A stretch of DNA of 64,000 nt from Sphingomonas sp. PsM26 (GCA_030433805.1 JARUXA010000020.1:31123-95122); one strand, 5' to 3'; positions 54,468 through 64,000 are shown, counted from the stretch's first letter. Notes: a model not told the origin generated them from the sequence alone. Numbers and translations are program-made.

Positions 54468-55824
54468 GCGCGAGCGCCGTCAATGGCCCACTGCTGTCTC
54501 CGAACGCCGTGACCGGCACGTCGAGGACATGCAGCGCGGCGAGCAACAGGTTCGACGCACTGGTGTTCTTGTCCGCGATCAGATGCCGGTTGCCCGGTAC
54601 CAGTCCGCCAGCGACGATGATCGGCAAGTCCATGAAGTCATGCTCGTTGGGATCGCCGAACGCCGACCCGCGCAGGACCAGCGTGCGATCGAGCAGGGTG
54701 CCCTCACCGTCCTGCACCGCTCGCATCCGGCTGAGGTAATATGCGAAATACTCCATGTGATAGCGGTTGATCCGCGACAGCTTGGCGATCTTGTCGGGGT
54801 CGTGCCCGTGGTGGCTAAGCATGTGATGCGAATCCGGCACGCCGATCTCGGGATAGGTGCGGTTGCTGAGTTCGCGCCCGATCATGAAGCTGCCGACGCG
54901 CGTGATGTCCGCCTGCATCGCGAGCACCTGCAGGTCGATCATCATCCGAACATGCGTGTCGAACGACTCCGGAATACCGGCCGGACGGTCCATCGTGTCC
55001 GCGGACGCGCGCGCGGGCGACTGACCCGCTTGCTGGATACGGCGTTCGATGTCGCGCGTGGCGTCGAGATATTCGGCGAGCTTGTGCCGGTCCTGCGCAC
55101 CGAGGCGGTTCGACAGTCGCGCGGTATCGTCGCGGACGAAATCGAGCATGCTGGTCTGCCGCCGGAGCTGCGCGAGACGGCTTTGCGGATCGAGTGCCTC
55201 GCCGTCGCCGAACAGCCGTTCGAACGCATCGCGCGGGTTTGCGGTAACGGGCATCGGCACCGTCGCGTTGCGCCACGAAATGCCGTTGGTGTAGGCGCAG
55301 CTATAATTGATGTCGCAACTGCCAAGCAAGCTCGGCTGGTCGATCCCGAGTTCGAGCGAACTGATCTGAGTCGCGCCGCCGAGGTGGTTGGCATAGACTT
55401 GGTCCGCCGAAATGCCGCAGCGGATGTCGGTCCCCTCGGTCTGCTTCACGTGCACCCCGGTCAGGAAGGCGGGGCATGAGCGGCCATGTCCCGCGGGGCG
55501 GTCGCCCATCGCGGCGGCGCTGGGATGGCCGAGCCCGCTGACGACGGTGACATAGTCGCGGTGCGGCGCGAGCGGTTCGAGCGTGGCGGGCAACACCAGC
55601 GGTCGCGTGTCCGGCGCGCGCGGTGCGCCCGGTTGTGCCACGGGAGCGAACCCCTCCATCATCATCCCGTTGGGGGAGTAGAAGATCTGTAACCGCTTGG
55701 GGCGCGAAGCGATGTCGGCGGCGCGGGCGGACGGCATCATCGCCTCGAGGAACGGCAAGGCGACGATCGTGCCGAGCCCGCGCAACATCGTGCGACGGGC
55801 GAGCGGGGCGCGCAGGACGATCAT
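54460..55824 (-). CDS. DUF1552 family exported protein
   Basis: This 454-aa protein from ATG 55824 has a Tat-type signal (LARRTMLRGLGTIVALPFLEAM). It resembles the DUF1552 family, related to the DUF1501/sulfatase-like alkaline phosphatase fold. Seen motifs include YSPNGMMMEG, GHGRSCPAFLTGV, DSHHMLSHHGHDP and GSAFGDPNEHDFMDLPIIVAGG. Function is unknown. It is nearly always paired with a DUF1592-type cytochrome c, as here (10-bp gap). The last two His/Asp motifs may bind metal. The frame upstream of ATG 55824 overlaps the cytochrome gene and was not used. Confidence 0.85.
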   Translation of the reverse strand: MIVLRAPLARRTMLRGLGTIVALPFLEAMMPSARAADIASRPKRLQIFYSPNGMMMEGFAPVAQPGAPRAPDTRPLVLPATLEPLAPHRDYVTVVSGLGHPSAAAMGDRPAGHGRSCPAFLTGVHVKQTEGTDIRCGISADQVYANHLGGATQISSLELGIDQPSLLGSCDINYSCAYTNGISWRNATVPMPVTANPRDAFERLFGDGEALDPQSRLAQLRRQTSMLDFVRDDTARLSNRLGAQDRHKLAEYLDATRDIERRIQQAGQSPARASADTMDRPAGIPESFDTHVRMMIDLQVLAMQADITRVGSFMIGRELSNRTYPEIGVPDSHHMLSHHGHDPDKIAKLSRINRYHMEYFAYYLSRMRAVQDGEGTLLDRTLVLRGSAFGDPNEHDFMDLPIIVAGGLVPGNRHLIADKNTSASNLLLAALHVLDVPVTAFGDSSGPLTALAHG

Positions 55825-55834
55825 GCCGGGTTCC

Positions 55835-58264
55835 TCATAGCGGTGTCTTGCGCAGTCGGAACGGATCGCTCGCGACGATGCCCTGGACGATCGTCCGGAT
55901 ACGATAGTCGTCCGTCGCCGCGCGCTTGGCGACTTTGCGCACCGCGGGCATGTCACGCTGCGTCAGCCCGCGGGCGAGCGCATAGGTCAGCAGCCGTTCG
56001 GTGAACGCGCTGGTGAATTCGTCCTTGCGGTCGAGCAGGATCCGCTGGAGCCCGGCGAGACCCGAGAAGGTCGTGCCGTCGGGCATCTTCGCGGCGACAT
56101 CGATCGGTTGCCCCGCATCCGTCATCCGGTAGCCGCCGATCGCATCGAAATTCTCGAGCGCGAAACCGAGCGGGTCCATCTTGACGTGGCACCCGGCGCA
56201 GGCGGGGTTGGTGCGGTGGAGTTCGAGCTGCTGCCGCGCGTTGAGCGCGCGACCGCCATGCACCGCGATCAGCGCAGGGACGTCTGGCGGGGGTGGCGGC
56301 GGGGCGGCGGCGAGCAGGTTCTCGAGAATCCATTTGCCGCGCTTCACCACCGACGTGTGGTTGCCATAGGAGGTCACGGTCAGCACGCTCGCCTGGCCGA
56401 GCAACCCGCCGCGATGATCCGCCGGGTCCAGCGCCACCCGCCGCATCGCGGTGCCGCGCACCCCGTCGATCCCGTAATGCTCGGCGAGCCGCTGGTTGAG
56501 GAAGGTGTAATCCGCCGCGATGAAATCGAGCACGCTGCGGTTGGTGCGCACGACATGGTCGAAGAACATGCCGGTTTCCTGCGCCATCGCCGCGCGCAGC
56601 CGCGTGTCGAACTTGGGGTAGACCGCGATGTCGGGGCGTTGCTGATCGAGATTGCGCAGATACAGCCATTGCCCCGCAAAGTTGCAGGTCAGCGCCGCCG
56701 CGCGGGGATCGTCGAGCATCCGCGTCACCTGCGCCTCGATCACTTCGGGCTGGTGCAGCCGACCACGCTCGGCGAGCGTCAGCAGCGTGTCGTCCGGGAT
56801 GCTGCTCCACAGGAAGAACGACAGGCGCGACGCGAGTTCGATGTCGCTGACCGGATGCACGCTGCCGGGCTTGCTGTCCTGCGCGTCGTGTTCGACCAGG
56901 AACAGGAAGTTGGGCGAAACGAGCAACGCCTCGACCATCGCCTCGACGCCATGGTCGAAATCGGACCCGGCGCGCTCGGCGGCGTAGAGCCGGAGCAGCG
57001 GGGCAAGATCGGCATCACCGACCGGACGCCGATACGCGCGGCGCGCGAGCGCGGTGATGATCCGGCGCGCGCACGGCAATTCGGCGGCGACGCGCGTGGG
57101 GGTGCAGGTGAAGATCCGTTTTCGGCTGGGCGTGCTGGCGATGCCGGTCGCGCCGAACGGACCCGCCACGTCGATCTGGAGCACGTCGCGCGGGTAATTC
57201 TGCTGCGCATAGCGTGGCGACAGCCGGTAGGACGGGACCGGGATCTGCGACACGCGCACGCCGTCGACCGACACGTCGAGCGGCAGCATCACCGGCGGAT
57301 CGGTCGGCAGCGGCACCTTGTCGAGATCGTTGCGCAGCGTCTGCACGGTCTCGTCGGGCGCAATCGCGCGGCGGAACGACAGGCCGATGACATGCGCGCC
57401 CGCGCGGAGCGGCACGCGGACGCTGACCTTGTCCTCGTTCAGATGGTCGGTTTCGTTGTTGGTATTGGCGTTGAGCCAGCCGCTGATCTCGTAGGTCGCG
57501 TCATAGCGCGCGAAATAGTCGACCGTCCCGCCGCCGCGCGACCCGAGCGGCAGCGCGTCACTCGCGCGTTCGTTATAGGCAGGACGACCGCCGTTCGCGA
57601 TCGATCCATCCTTGGGCAGTTCGACCGTGGTGACAAAGCTGCGTTTCGACGTCAGCCCGGTCGCCATCCGACCGACCTTGCCCGCGACCGCGACATAGCG
57701 ATCCATCAGCGTCGGCGACACGCTCAGCACGTCGGCGATATTGTCGAAGCCATAGCCCGAATTGTCCTGCGGCAGTTCGCGCGTGACGTCGACGTCGAGC
57801 GCGAGCAGGTCGCGCACCGCATTGGCATATTCGACCCGGTTGAGCCGCCGGATCGTTGCGCGGCCGGGATCGGGATGCGCGGCGGCATAGGCATCGAGCG
57901 ACCGCTCGAGCCATGCGACGAACGCCGCGCGCGAGACGGGATCGGGCTGCGGCTTGGTCGAGGGCGGCATTTCGCCGATGCGGACTCGGCGCAGGATCTT
58001 TTCCCACGCATCGCCGTGATCGCCATTGCCGAGATCGGCGCTGCGCAGGTCGTCGAGCGAAAGCTGCGCGATCTGGTCGATGTCGTTGTGACAACTGGCG
58101 CAATGGTTGGCGAACAGCGCGGGCGCGCCATCGGCCATCGCGGGGGATGCAGGCGGGCTCGTCTGCGGGGCCGGGGCCGAATGCGCGAACACCGCGGTGG
58201 CGGCGAGCACGACGCTTGCCACAAACACACTGCCGCCGAGAGTTGGACGCCGCCGTACGCTCAT
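55835..58264 (-). CDS. DUF1592/DUF1588-type cytochrome c (planctomycete-like)
   Basis: This 809-aa protein has an N-terminal signal and a heme motif CASCH near residue 57 (PSCyt-like domain). DUF1587/1595/1592/1588/1585 regions follow in order, with RRLNRVEYANAVRDLLALD and QPEVIEAQVTRMLDDPRA. A second CxxCH motif, CAGCHVKMDPLGFALENFD, lies near the C-terminus. Such proteins are abundant in Planctomycetes and sporadic in Proteobacteria, and their reaction is unknown. It opens the operon with DUF1552 and an ankyrin protein. It is probably a periplasmic electron-transfer or oxidation component. Confidence 0.88.
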   Translation of the reverse strand: MSVRRRPTLGGSVFVASVVLAATAVFAHSAPAPQTSPPASPAMADGAPALFANHCASCHNDIDQIAQLSLDDLRSADLGNGDHGDAWEKILRRVRIGEMPPSTKPQPDPVSRAAFVAWLERSLDAYAAAHPDPGRATIRRLNRVEYANAVRDLLALDVDVTRELPQDNSGYGFDNIADVLSVSPTLMDRYVAVAGKVGRMATGLTSKRSFVTTVELPKDGSIANGGRPAYNERASDALPLGSRGGGTVDYFARYDATYEISGWLNANTNNETDHLNEDKVSVRVPLRAGAHVIGLSFRRAIAPDETVQTLRNDLDKVPLPTDPPVMLPLDVSVDGVRVSQIPVPSYRLSPRYAQQNYPRDVLQIDVAGPFGATGIASTPSRKRIFTCTPTRVAAELPCARRIITALARRAYRRPVGDADLAPLLRLYAAERAGSDFDHGVEAMVEALLVSPNFLFLVEHDAQDSKPGSVHPVSDIELASRLSFFLWSSIPDDTLLTLAERGRLHQPEVIEAQVTRMLDDPRAAALTCNFAGQWLYLRNLDQQRPDIAVYPKFDTRLRAAMAQETGMFFDHVVRTNRSVLDFIAADYTFLNQRLAEHYGIDGVRGTAMRRVALDPADHRGGLLGQASVLTVTSYGNHTSVVKRGKWILENLLAAAPPPPPPDVPALIAVHGGRALNARQQLELHRTNPACAGCHVKMDPLGFALENFDAIGGYRMTDAGQPIDVAAKMPDGTTFSGLAGLQRILLDRKDEFTSAFTERLLTYALARGLTQRDMPAVRKVAKRAATDDYRIRTIVQGIVASDPFRLRKTPL

Positions 58265-58481
58265 CACCGCACCCCTGTCCCGAAGCGGGCTATCCGGGTG
58301 CCGGGGTCGCGTCCATTGCCGTTAACGCGACACGCAGCCCGCAAAATGAGCGAGCCCCATCCGCCATCTGCCGCTCGTGCAGCCCTCATTTGCGCAACGT
58401 CTCGTGCGCAATATGCTCATTGAACTGGGGGGATGCGCTGGCCAGAACCGCCGGGTCGATGCGCGGCCGGGGGGTAAATGA

Positions 58482-60011
58482 ATGCACAGGTCGGTTCTAG
58501 CTGCGGTCGCCGCGTGCGCGGTCGGCATCGCCGCGGGCGCGCCGTCGGCTTCTGCCAAGGGCGCACCGCCGCCATCGGATGCTGTGCGCACCGCCGCCTA
58601 TCTCGACAAGATCGCGGACAGTCCGCCGCGGTTGCGGATCTTCCTCGCCACGCTGCCCAAGGGCGGCGACCTCCACAACCACAATGGCGGGTCGATCTAC
58701 GCCGAGGATTTCCTGCGCTGGGCGGCGGCGAGCGGGCTGTGCATCGCGACCGATAGCTGGCGCGTCGTCGATCCGCCGTGCGATGCGCCCAACCGCGTGC
58801 CCGCTGCGGGGCTCGAACGCGATTATGCGCGCTACAGCCGCGCGATCGATGCCTTCTCGACGCGCGGGTTCGAAACCGGCGTCGGCGACCCGAAGGTCTC
58901 GGGCTACGACCGCTTCTTTGCGACGTTCGACGCCTTTTCGGGTGCGGCACGCGGCAAGGGCGGCGAGGCGATCGCGTTGACTCGCGAACAGGCCGCCGCC
59001 GATCATGTCGCCTATCTCGAACTGGGCGTCGCTTCGCCGGTGTCTGCGACCGCGGTGGCTGCCCTGGGGAAGGTCGACGACCCTGCGAACTTCGCGGCGA
59101 TGGCGGCGCAACTCGCCCCGATGCTGCCCGGCGCGGTGGCCAAGGTGCGCGCCGAATATGATGCGATCGAGGCGAAGGCCGCCGAGATCGACCGCTGCGG
59201 CAGTGCGACGCCTGCGCCCGCTTGCGGCGTGGAGGCGCGCTACCTCTACACCGCGATCCGCACCTTGCCCCCGGCAGCGGTGTTCGCGCAGCTTGCGCTC
59301 GGCTTTGCGGTCGCCGAGGCCGATCCGCGCTTCGTCGGGATCAACATCGCAGCGCCCGAACACGATCCGGTGGCGATCCGCGATTATACGCTGCACATGC
59401 GGATGATCGCGTTCCTCAAGGCACGGCATCCGCGGGTCAATCTGTCGCTCCACGCGGGCGAGCTGACGATGGGGCTGGTCCCGCCGCGTGATCTCGCGTT
59501 CCACATCCGCGATGCGGTCGCGGTCGCGGGCGCGCGCCGGATCGGGCACGGGATCGACGTGGCCTATGAGACCGATGCCACAGCCCTGCTCGCGCGGATG
59601 GCGCGCGAGCGGGTCGCGGTGGAAATCAATTTGACGAGCAATGCGGTGATCCTCGGCGTCAAGGGCCGCGACCATCCGTTGTCGCTGTATCGCGAGGCTG
59701 GTGTGCCAGTGGTGCTGTCGACCGACGACGAGGGCGTCTCGCGCTCCGACATGACCAACGAATATGTCCGCGCGGTCATCGAACAGCATCTGCGCTACGC
59801 CGATCTCAAGCAGATCGTGCGCGACGGGTTGCACTACAGCTTCCTGCCGGGGGCGAGCCTGTGGGCCGACCGGGCGGGCGGTGCGCGTGTCACGGTATGC
59901 GGCGTGCTGACCACGCCTGGCTGCGCGACGTTCCTCGCCGCCAATCCCAAGGCTGCCAAGCAGGCGCAGCTTGAGCGCGATCTCGCGGCGTTCGAGGCGG
60001 TCCGGCGCTAG
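58482..60011 (+). CDS. Exported adenosine deaminase-like (ADGF/CECR1-type) enzyme
   Basis: This 509-aa protein has a signal peptide (VLAAVAACAVGIAAGAPSASA) and the adenosine/AMP deaminase zinc motifs: His65-x-His67 in GGDLHNHNGG, HAGE, RIGHGIDV and STDDEGV. The extended N-terminal half is like secreted ADGF-type deaminases. It would convert adenosine (or related nucleosides) to inosine in the periplasm. It ends tail to tail (four-base overlap) with the purine permease gene and lies next to other purine genes. Confidence 0.85.
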   Translation: MHRSVLAAVAACAVGIAAGAPSASAKGAPPPSDAVRTAAYLDKIADSPPRLRIFLATLPKGGDLHNHNGGSIYAEDFLRWAAASGLCIATDSWRVVDPPCDAPNRVPAAGLERDYARYSRAIDAFSTRGFETGVGDPKVSGYDRFFATFDAFSGAARGKGGEAIALTREQAAADHVAYLELGVASPVSATAVAALGKVDDPANFAAMAAQLAPMLPGAVAKVRAEYDAIEAKAAEIDRCGSATPAPACGVEARYLYTAIRTLPPAAVFAQLALGFAVAEADPRFVGINIAAPEHDPVAIRDYTLHMRMIAFLKARHPRVNLSLHAGELTMGLVPPRDLAFHIRDAVAVAGARRIGHGIDVAYETDATALLARMARERVAVEINLTSNAVILGVKGRDHPLSLYREAGVPVVLSTDDEGVSRSDMTNEYVRAVIEQHLRYADLKQIVRDGLHYSFLPGASLWADRAGGARVTVCGVLTTPGCATFLAANPKAAKQAQLERDLAAFEAVRR

Positions 60012-61363
60012 GCGGTAGCGGGGTGTGCGACCGGGTCGGCGGGCACCAGGACATTGAGCACGATCGCGATCACCGCCGCGGGCAGCACGCCCGACGTCGC
60101 CAGAATGCGCAGCGTATCGGGCAAATGCGCGACCGTCGCGGGTTCAAGCTGAAGCCCGACAGCGACCGACAGCGCGACGCCGAAGATCAGCATGTTGCGC
60201 TGAGTCCAGGCGACATCGGACAGGATCGCCAGCGCGGCCGAAGCGACCATCCCGAACATCACGATCACGCCGCCGCCAAGCACTTCGATCGGGATGGTGA
60301 TGATCGCCGCACCGATCTTGGGGGCGAGCCCGCACAGCAGCAGGAACACCGCGCCGATCGTGACGATGTGGCGGCTCATCACCCCGGTGATCGCGATCAA
60401 CCCGACATTCTGGCTGAACGACGTGTTGGGCATCGCGCCGAACACCGCGCCGATCGCGGTGCCCACCCCGTCCGCGCACGTCGCGCCAATCAGTTCGCGG
60501 TCGGTGGCGGGGCGTCTCGCGGTGCCTTCGCAGATCGCCGAAACCGCGCCGATCGATTCGATCGCGGAGATGAACCCCATCAGCACGAACCCCGCGATCG
60601 CCGATGCCGACACCGCATAGCCAAAGTGGAACGGCGAGGGGAGCATCACCCATCCCGCCGCGTCGATCGGCGCGAGCGACACCTTGCCCAGCGCGGCGGC
60701 AACGCCGTACCCCGCGCCCAGCCCGATCAGCACCGCCGCCGACGACCAGATCCCGCGCCCGTAGAAACTCAGGCCCAGCGTCACCGCGACGACCACGCCC
60801 GCCAGCAGCCAGCTACTGCCCGCGCCATACGCGGCACTGCCCTGCGCCGCGACGCCGCCCGCGGCATATTGCACCCCGATCCGCATCAGCGAGATGCCGA
60901 TCATCAGCACGACCAGCCCGGTGACGATCGGCGGCAGCGCGAAGCGGATGCGGCCGACGAACGCGCTCAGCCCAGCATGGACCAGCCCGCCGCACAGCGC
61001 CGCGGTCATCAGCGCCCCGATTGCCGCGGGGCCCTGTCCCGCAACGATCGGAATCATGATCGGCAGGAAGGCAAAGCTCGTCCCCTGCACCAGTGGCAGG
61101 CGTGCGCCCGCGCGGCCGACCCCGACCGTCTGGATCAAGGTGGCGACCCCTGCGAACAGCATCGACATCTGAATCAGATAGATCATCGCGCTCGGGTCCT
61201 TCGACCCGTAGCCGAAGCCCGCTGCGCCAGCGACGATGATCGCGGGCGTCATGTTGCTGACGAACATCGCCAAAACGTGCTGGATGCCGAGCGGGATCGC
61301 GACCGCGAAGCCGGGGAAATAATCGGGGTCGCGCGCCTGTGCCGGGGTCATCGCGCCGCGCAT
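60008..61363 (-). CDS. NCS2-family purine (xanthine/urate) permease
   Basis: This 451-aa protein has about 14 hydrophobic segments. NCS2 signature residues are visible as QHVLAMFV, GTSFAFLPIM and GFISAIESIGAVSAICEG, then GAMPNTSFSQNVGLIAITGV, which holds the conserved N-x-S-x-x-Q-N-x-G. That motif fits xanthine/uric acid rather than uracil transporters. ATG 61363 overlaps the deaminase stop by one base; ATG 61351 is an alternative. It is the last gene of the minus-strand purine operon. Confidence 0.9.
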   Translation of the reverse strand: MRGAMTPAQARDPDYFPGFAVAIPLGIQHVLAMFVSNMTPAIIVAGAAGFGYGSKDPSAMIYLIQMSMLFAGVATLIQTVGVGRAGARLPLVQGTSFAFLPIMIPIVAGQGPAAIGALMTAALCGGLVHAGLSAFVGRIRFALPPIVTGLVVLMIGISLMRIGVQYAAGGVAAQGSAAYGAGSSWLLAGVVVAVTLGLSFYGRGIWSSAAVLIGLGAGYGVAAALGKVSLAPIDAAGWVMLPSPFHFGYAVSASAIAGFVLMGFISAIESIGAVSAICEGTARRPATDRELIGATCADGVGTAIGAVFGAMPNTSFSQNVGLIAITGVMSRHIVTIGAVFLLLCGLAPKIGAAIITIPIEVLGGGVIVMFGMVASAALAILSDVAWTQRNMLIFGVALSVAVGLQLEPATVAHLPDTLRILATSGVLPAAVIAIVLNVLVPADPVAHPATA

Positions 61364-62757
61364 CAGGCAAGCTCCTTGAGGCGGGCGACCGACCGTTCCG
61401 CCGCGCGCACGATCCCGTCACGATCGGCCTGCGCGAGCGTGCCGTTGCGGACCACCGCACGGCCTTCGACGAACACATCGCGTGCGCCCCATGGCGGAGA
61501 CAGGATCAGCCCCGCGACCAGATCCCATGCCCCGGTGGAGGAAAGGTCGGCCATGTCCCAGACTGCGATATCGGCGCGCTTGCCGACTTCGAGCGATCCG
61601 CAATCGTCGCGCCCGAGCATTTCGGCCCCGCCGCGCGTGGCAAGGAACAGCGCGGCGCGCGGGTCGAACGCGGCAGCGCCGCCGACCGCGCGCTGGAGCA
61701 GCATCGCCTGTCGCGCCTCTTGTAACAGATTGCCGCTGTCGCTCGACGCCGATCCGTCGACCCCGAGGCCGACCCGAACCCCTGCCGCGACCATCGCGCG
61801 CAATGGGGCGATCCCCGAACCAAGCCGGCAGTTGGAGCACGGGCAATGCGCAACACCCGTGCGGGTCCGTGCGAACAGGTCGATCTCGGCCTGATCCAGT
61901 TGTACGCAGTGTGCGAGCCAGACGTCCGGCCCGGTCCAGCCGAGGCTTTCGGCATAGGCACCCGGGCGGCAGCCGAAGCGTTCGAGCGAAAAGGCGACGT
62001 CGTCCGCATCCTCGGCCAGGTGCGTGTGGAGCATCACCCGCTTGTCGCGCGCCAGCAGTGCGGAATCGCGCATCAGTCCCTGGCTGACCGAGAAGGGCGA
62101 ACAGGGCGCGACGCCGATGCGCACCATCGCACCGGGGGCGGGATCGTGGAAGCGATCAATCACGCGGATCGTGTCGGCGAGGATTGCGGCCTCGTCCTCG
62201 ACGAGGCTGTCGGGGGGCAGGCCGCCCGCGCTGGTCCCCACGCTCATCGCGCCGCGCGTCGGGTGGAAGCGGATGCCGATGCCCTCTGCCGCAGCGATCG
62301 TGTCGTCGAGCGTCACGCCGTCGGGGAACAGATAAAGGTGATCGGTACTGAGCGTACACCCGGACATCGCCAGTTCGGCCAGCCCCAATTGCGTGGCGGC
62401 GAACACGTCTTCGGGGCGATAGCGTGCCCAGATCGGATAGAGCCGCTTGAGCCAGCCGAACAACGGCGCATCGATCGCGCCCGGCACCGCGCGGGTGAGC
62501 GACTGGAACAGGTGATGGTGCGTGTTGACCAGCCCCGGCGTCACCACGCACCCTCGCGCCTGGACGACCTCGTCCGCGGTTCCGATCAGCCGCGCGAGGT
62601 CGGTGGTTGTCCCGACCGCGACGATCTCTCCGCCCCGGAACGCCACCGCGCCATCGGCGATCTCGCGGCGCGGATTGTCGATGCAGACCAGCATGTCGGC
62701 ATGGACGACGACGGTCAGGCGCACGGGACCGCAATCATTGCGGGACGGTCTTTTCAT
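61363..62757 (-). CDS. 8-oxoguanine/guanine deaminase-type amidohydrolase
   Basis: This 464-aa protein is a TIM-barrel amidohydrolase. It has PGLVNTHHHLFQSLTRA (metal His near residues 80 and 82), MLHTHLAED, WLAHCVQLD and the metal Asp in GVDGSASSDSGN. HHHLFQSLTRA is typical of the 8-oxoguanine deaminase branch, so that substrate is favoured over guanine or s-triazines. The start is set at ATG 62757, overlapping the upstream gene by 23 bases; GTG 62724 is an alternative. It is followed immediately by the NCS2 permease. No signal peptide is present, so it is cytoplasmic. Confidence 0.88.
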   Translation of the reverse strand: MKRPSRNDCGPVRLTVVVHADMLVCIDNPRREIADGAVAFRGGEIVAVGTTTDLARLIGTADEVVQARGCVVTPGLVNTHHHLFQSLTRAVPGAIDAPLFGWLKRLYPIWARYRPEDVFAATQLGLAELAMSGCTLSTDHLYLFPDGVTLDDTIAAAEGIGIRFHPTRGAMSVGTSAGGLPPDSLVEDEAAILADTIRVIDRFHDPAPGAMVRIGVAPCSPFSVSQGLMRDSALLARDKRVMLHTHLAEDADDVAFSLERFGCRPGAYAESLGWTGPDVWLAHCVQLDQAEIDLFARTRTGVAHCPCSNCRLGSGIAPLRAMVAAGVRVGLGVDGSASSDSGNLLQEARQAMLLQRAVGGAAAFDPRAALFLATRGGAEMLGRDDCGSLEVGKRADIAVWDMADLSSTGAWDLVAGLILSPPWGARDVFVEGRAVVRNGTLAQADRDGIVRAAERSVARLKELA

Positions 62758-63844
62758 ACCGGTCCCAGTGCGCAGACAGTTCGTCGACCACCTTGGAGCC
62801 GACCCGGTAGAGCGATTCCACCGATGCCTCGAGCCCGGCATAGCCTTCGTTCTCGCGCAGCAGATACGCTGCCGCATCGACGCCGGGGGGCGGCATCGTG
62901 TAGTTGCTGCCCGCGCGCAGTACCATGAAGCGGTCCTTGTCGACTCGCCCGACCCGGTCGAGCCCGAGGATGGCCTGATAGGTGCCGGTCTCCTCCATCG
63001 CCGAGGTGACGAACGTGCCTTTGCCTTGCGTCCAGTAATCGACCCAGTCGCCCGCCCAGTCGGTCATCCGCGCACCGTGCCAGAAGGTCAGCGCCGCAAG
63101 ATTGTCACCGGTCAGCACGAACGGCGGACGCTGCGCCATCGGGAAGCCGACGTAACGCGCGCGTTCGGCGGCGATGTGCGGATCATCGGGCAGCACCACG
63201 TCGCGCGTCAGGCGATACGCCCAGTCGCGCAGCCGCGGGTTGATCTCGAACACTTCGCCCGTTGGTTTGGGCGGGCTGCGGTCGTTCGGGCCCTGCTTGC
63301 CGCGCGCGAAATAGCCGGTCTTCCAGTCATTGGGGATTTCGCGCGCGTCGATTTCGTGCGCGAGATCGCCATCGACGAGGAAGCGCGCCCATGCCGCCGA
63401 CCCGATCGAGGCGTGGTGCGGATCGATCCCCGCGATCCCGGCGACGAGGAAATAGGCATGGCGCAAGTCGAAGCGCGGATCGAGCCCGAGCGCCATCGTC
63501 GTGTTGGCCGACCGGATATTGCCGACCCCCGTCACCACGCCGAGGATCTGGCTGTCGGGGTTGTAGTAGAGGTCGTGCGATCCTTGCGGGAAGGGGATGC
63601 GCACGTCGAGATGACGGCGTTGCTTCCACAATTGGAACTCGCCCGCGACGTCGCCGCTGTCCTCGCCGATCTCGAACAGCGTGACGATGACGATCCGCAC
63701 CGGCAGCGGCTTCGCGCACGGGCCGCCGGGCTTGCAAGGCGTCGCGGTGGTGGCAGGGCTGGACGGTTGCGCGTGGAGCGGGACGCTGGCCACACCGATC
63801 AGCGCTAGGAGGGCTGCAAGCCGAAGACGGAACGGGAAACGCAT
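62735..63844 (-). CDS. Purine nucleoside permease (NUP)-family protein
   Basis: This 369-aa protein from ATG 63844 has a signal peptide (LRLAALLALIGVASVPLHA). It resembles the NUP family (purine nucleoside permease), whose members look like soluble nucleoside-phosphorylase folds rather than channels. Conserved stretches include FLVAGIAGIDPHHASIGSAAWARF, FPMAQRPPFVLTGDNLAALTFWHG and TSAMEETGTYQAI. A periplasmic nucleoside-binding or cleaving role is inferred. As first gene of the operon with an 8-oxoguanine/guanine deaminase and an NCS2 permease it fits purine scavenging. TTG 63871 is a less likely start. Confidence 0.82.
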   Translation of the reverse strand: MRFPFRLRLAALLALIGVASVPLHAQPSSPATTATPCKPGGPCAKPLPVRIVIVTLFEIGEDSGDVAGEFQLWKQRRHLDVRIPFPQGSHDLYYNPDSQILGVVTGVGNIRSANTTMALGLDPRFDLRHAYFLVAGIAGIDPHHASIGSAAWARFLVDGDLAHEIDAREIPNDWKTGYFARGKQGPNDRSPPKPTGEVFEINPRLRDWAYRLTRDVVLPDDPHIAAERARYVGFPMAQRPPFVLTGDNLAALTFWHGARMTDWAGDWVDYWTQGKGTFVTSAMEETGTYQAILGLDRVGRVDKDRFMVLRAGSNYTMPPPGVDAAAYLLRENEGYAGLEASVESLYRVGSKVVDELSAHWDRYEKTVPQ

Positions 63845-63900
63845 GGGGGTCGGACTTTCGTCGGTCGGCAACGCTTAGAGAGATACCGGGGGAAACAGCC

Positions 63901-64000
<100 letters not shown>

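Overview
The window is GC-rich, densely packed DNA with many 1-10 nt gene overlaps. A large TonB-dependent receptor, three DUF885 peptidases, an archaic-type chaperone-usher pilus operon and several families of dispersed inverted palindromes fit an alphaproteobacterium of the Sphingomonadaceae, probably Sphingomonas. This taxonomic call is inferred from gene content. One block (about 14.55-16.3 kb) is strikingly AT-rich and looks acquired. The last ~100 bases are almost pure G and look like a sequencing or contig-end artefact.

Layout: 0-6.5 kb holds a truncated fatty-acid hydroxylase, a beta-propeller protein that appears to start at CTG, a glpF-glpK glycerol pair, a DUF885 peptidase and a LuxR-type regulator with a degenerate receiver. 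6.6-10.7 kb (minus) is a spore-coat-U chaperone-usher pilus operon with a structured leader. 11.0-13.8 kb holds an amino-acid permease and an acyltransferase. 13.8-16.4 kb is an island: inverted repeat, HepT-like gene remnant, then a two-gene AT-rich cassette (four-TM protein plus DndC-like PP-loop/Fe-S enzyme) abutting uvrA.

20-45 kb is the most interesting part. A trans-4-hydroxy-proline catabolic set (epimerase, DapA-family deaminase, FAD D-amino-acid dehydrogenase, GntR regulator, permease) lies beside an M24 prolidase-like peptidase, two DUF885 peptidases, a pyrroline-2-carboxylate reductase-like enzyme, a GH127 beta-L-arabinofuranosidase, a DUF5695 protein, a GH2 enzyme, an S9 dipeptidyl peptidase and a TonB receptor. 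Three near-identical 11-bp palindromes lie at the promoters of these units and tie them into one probable regulon. I infer a locus for taking apart hydroxyproline-rich plant glycoproteins (extensin or arabinogalactan-protein type), from outer-membrane uptake through de-glycosylation and proteolysis to 2-oxoglutarate semialdehyde.

45-64 kb carries a phosphoketolase-acetate kinase operon, a GGDEF-EAL protein, fliK-flgD, a DUF1592/DUF1552/ankyrin operon of unknown role, and a purine-scavenging group (exported adenosine deaminase, NCS2 permease, 8-oxoguanine/guanine deaminase, purine nucleoside permease-like protein). No tRNA, rRNA, CRISPR array, integrase or transposase was seen.
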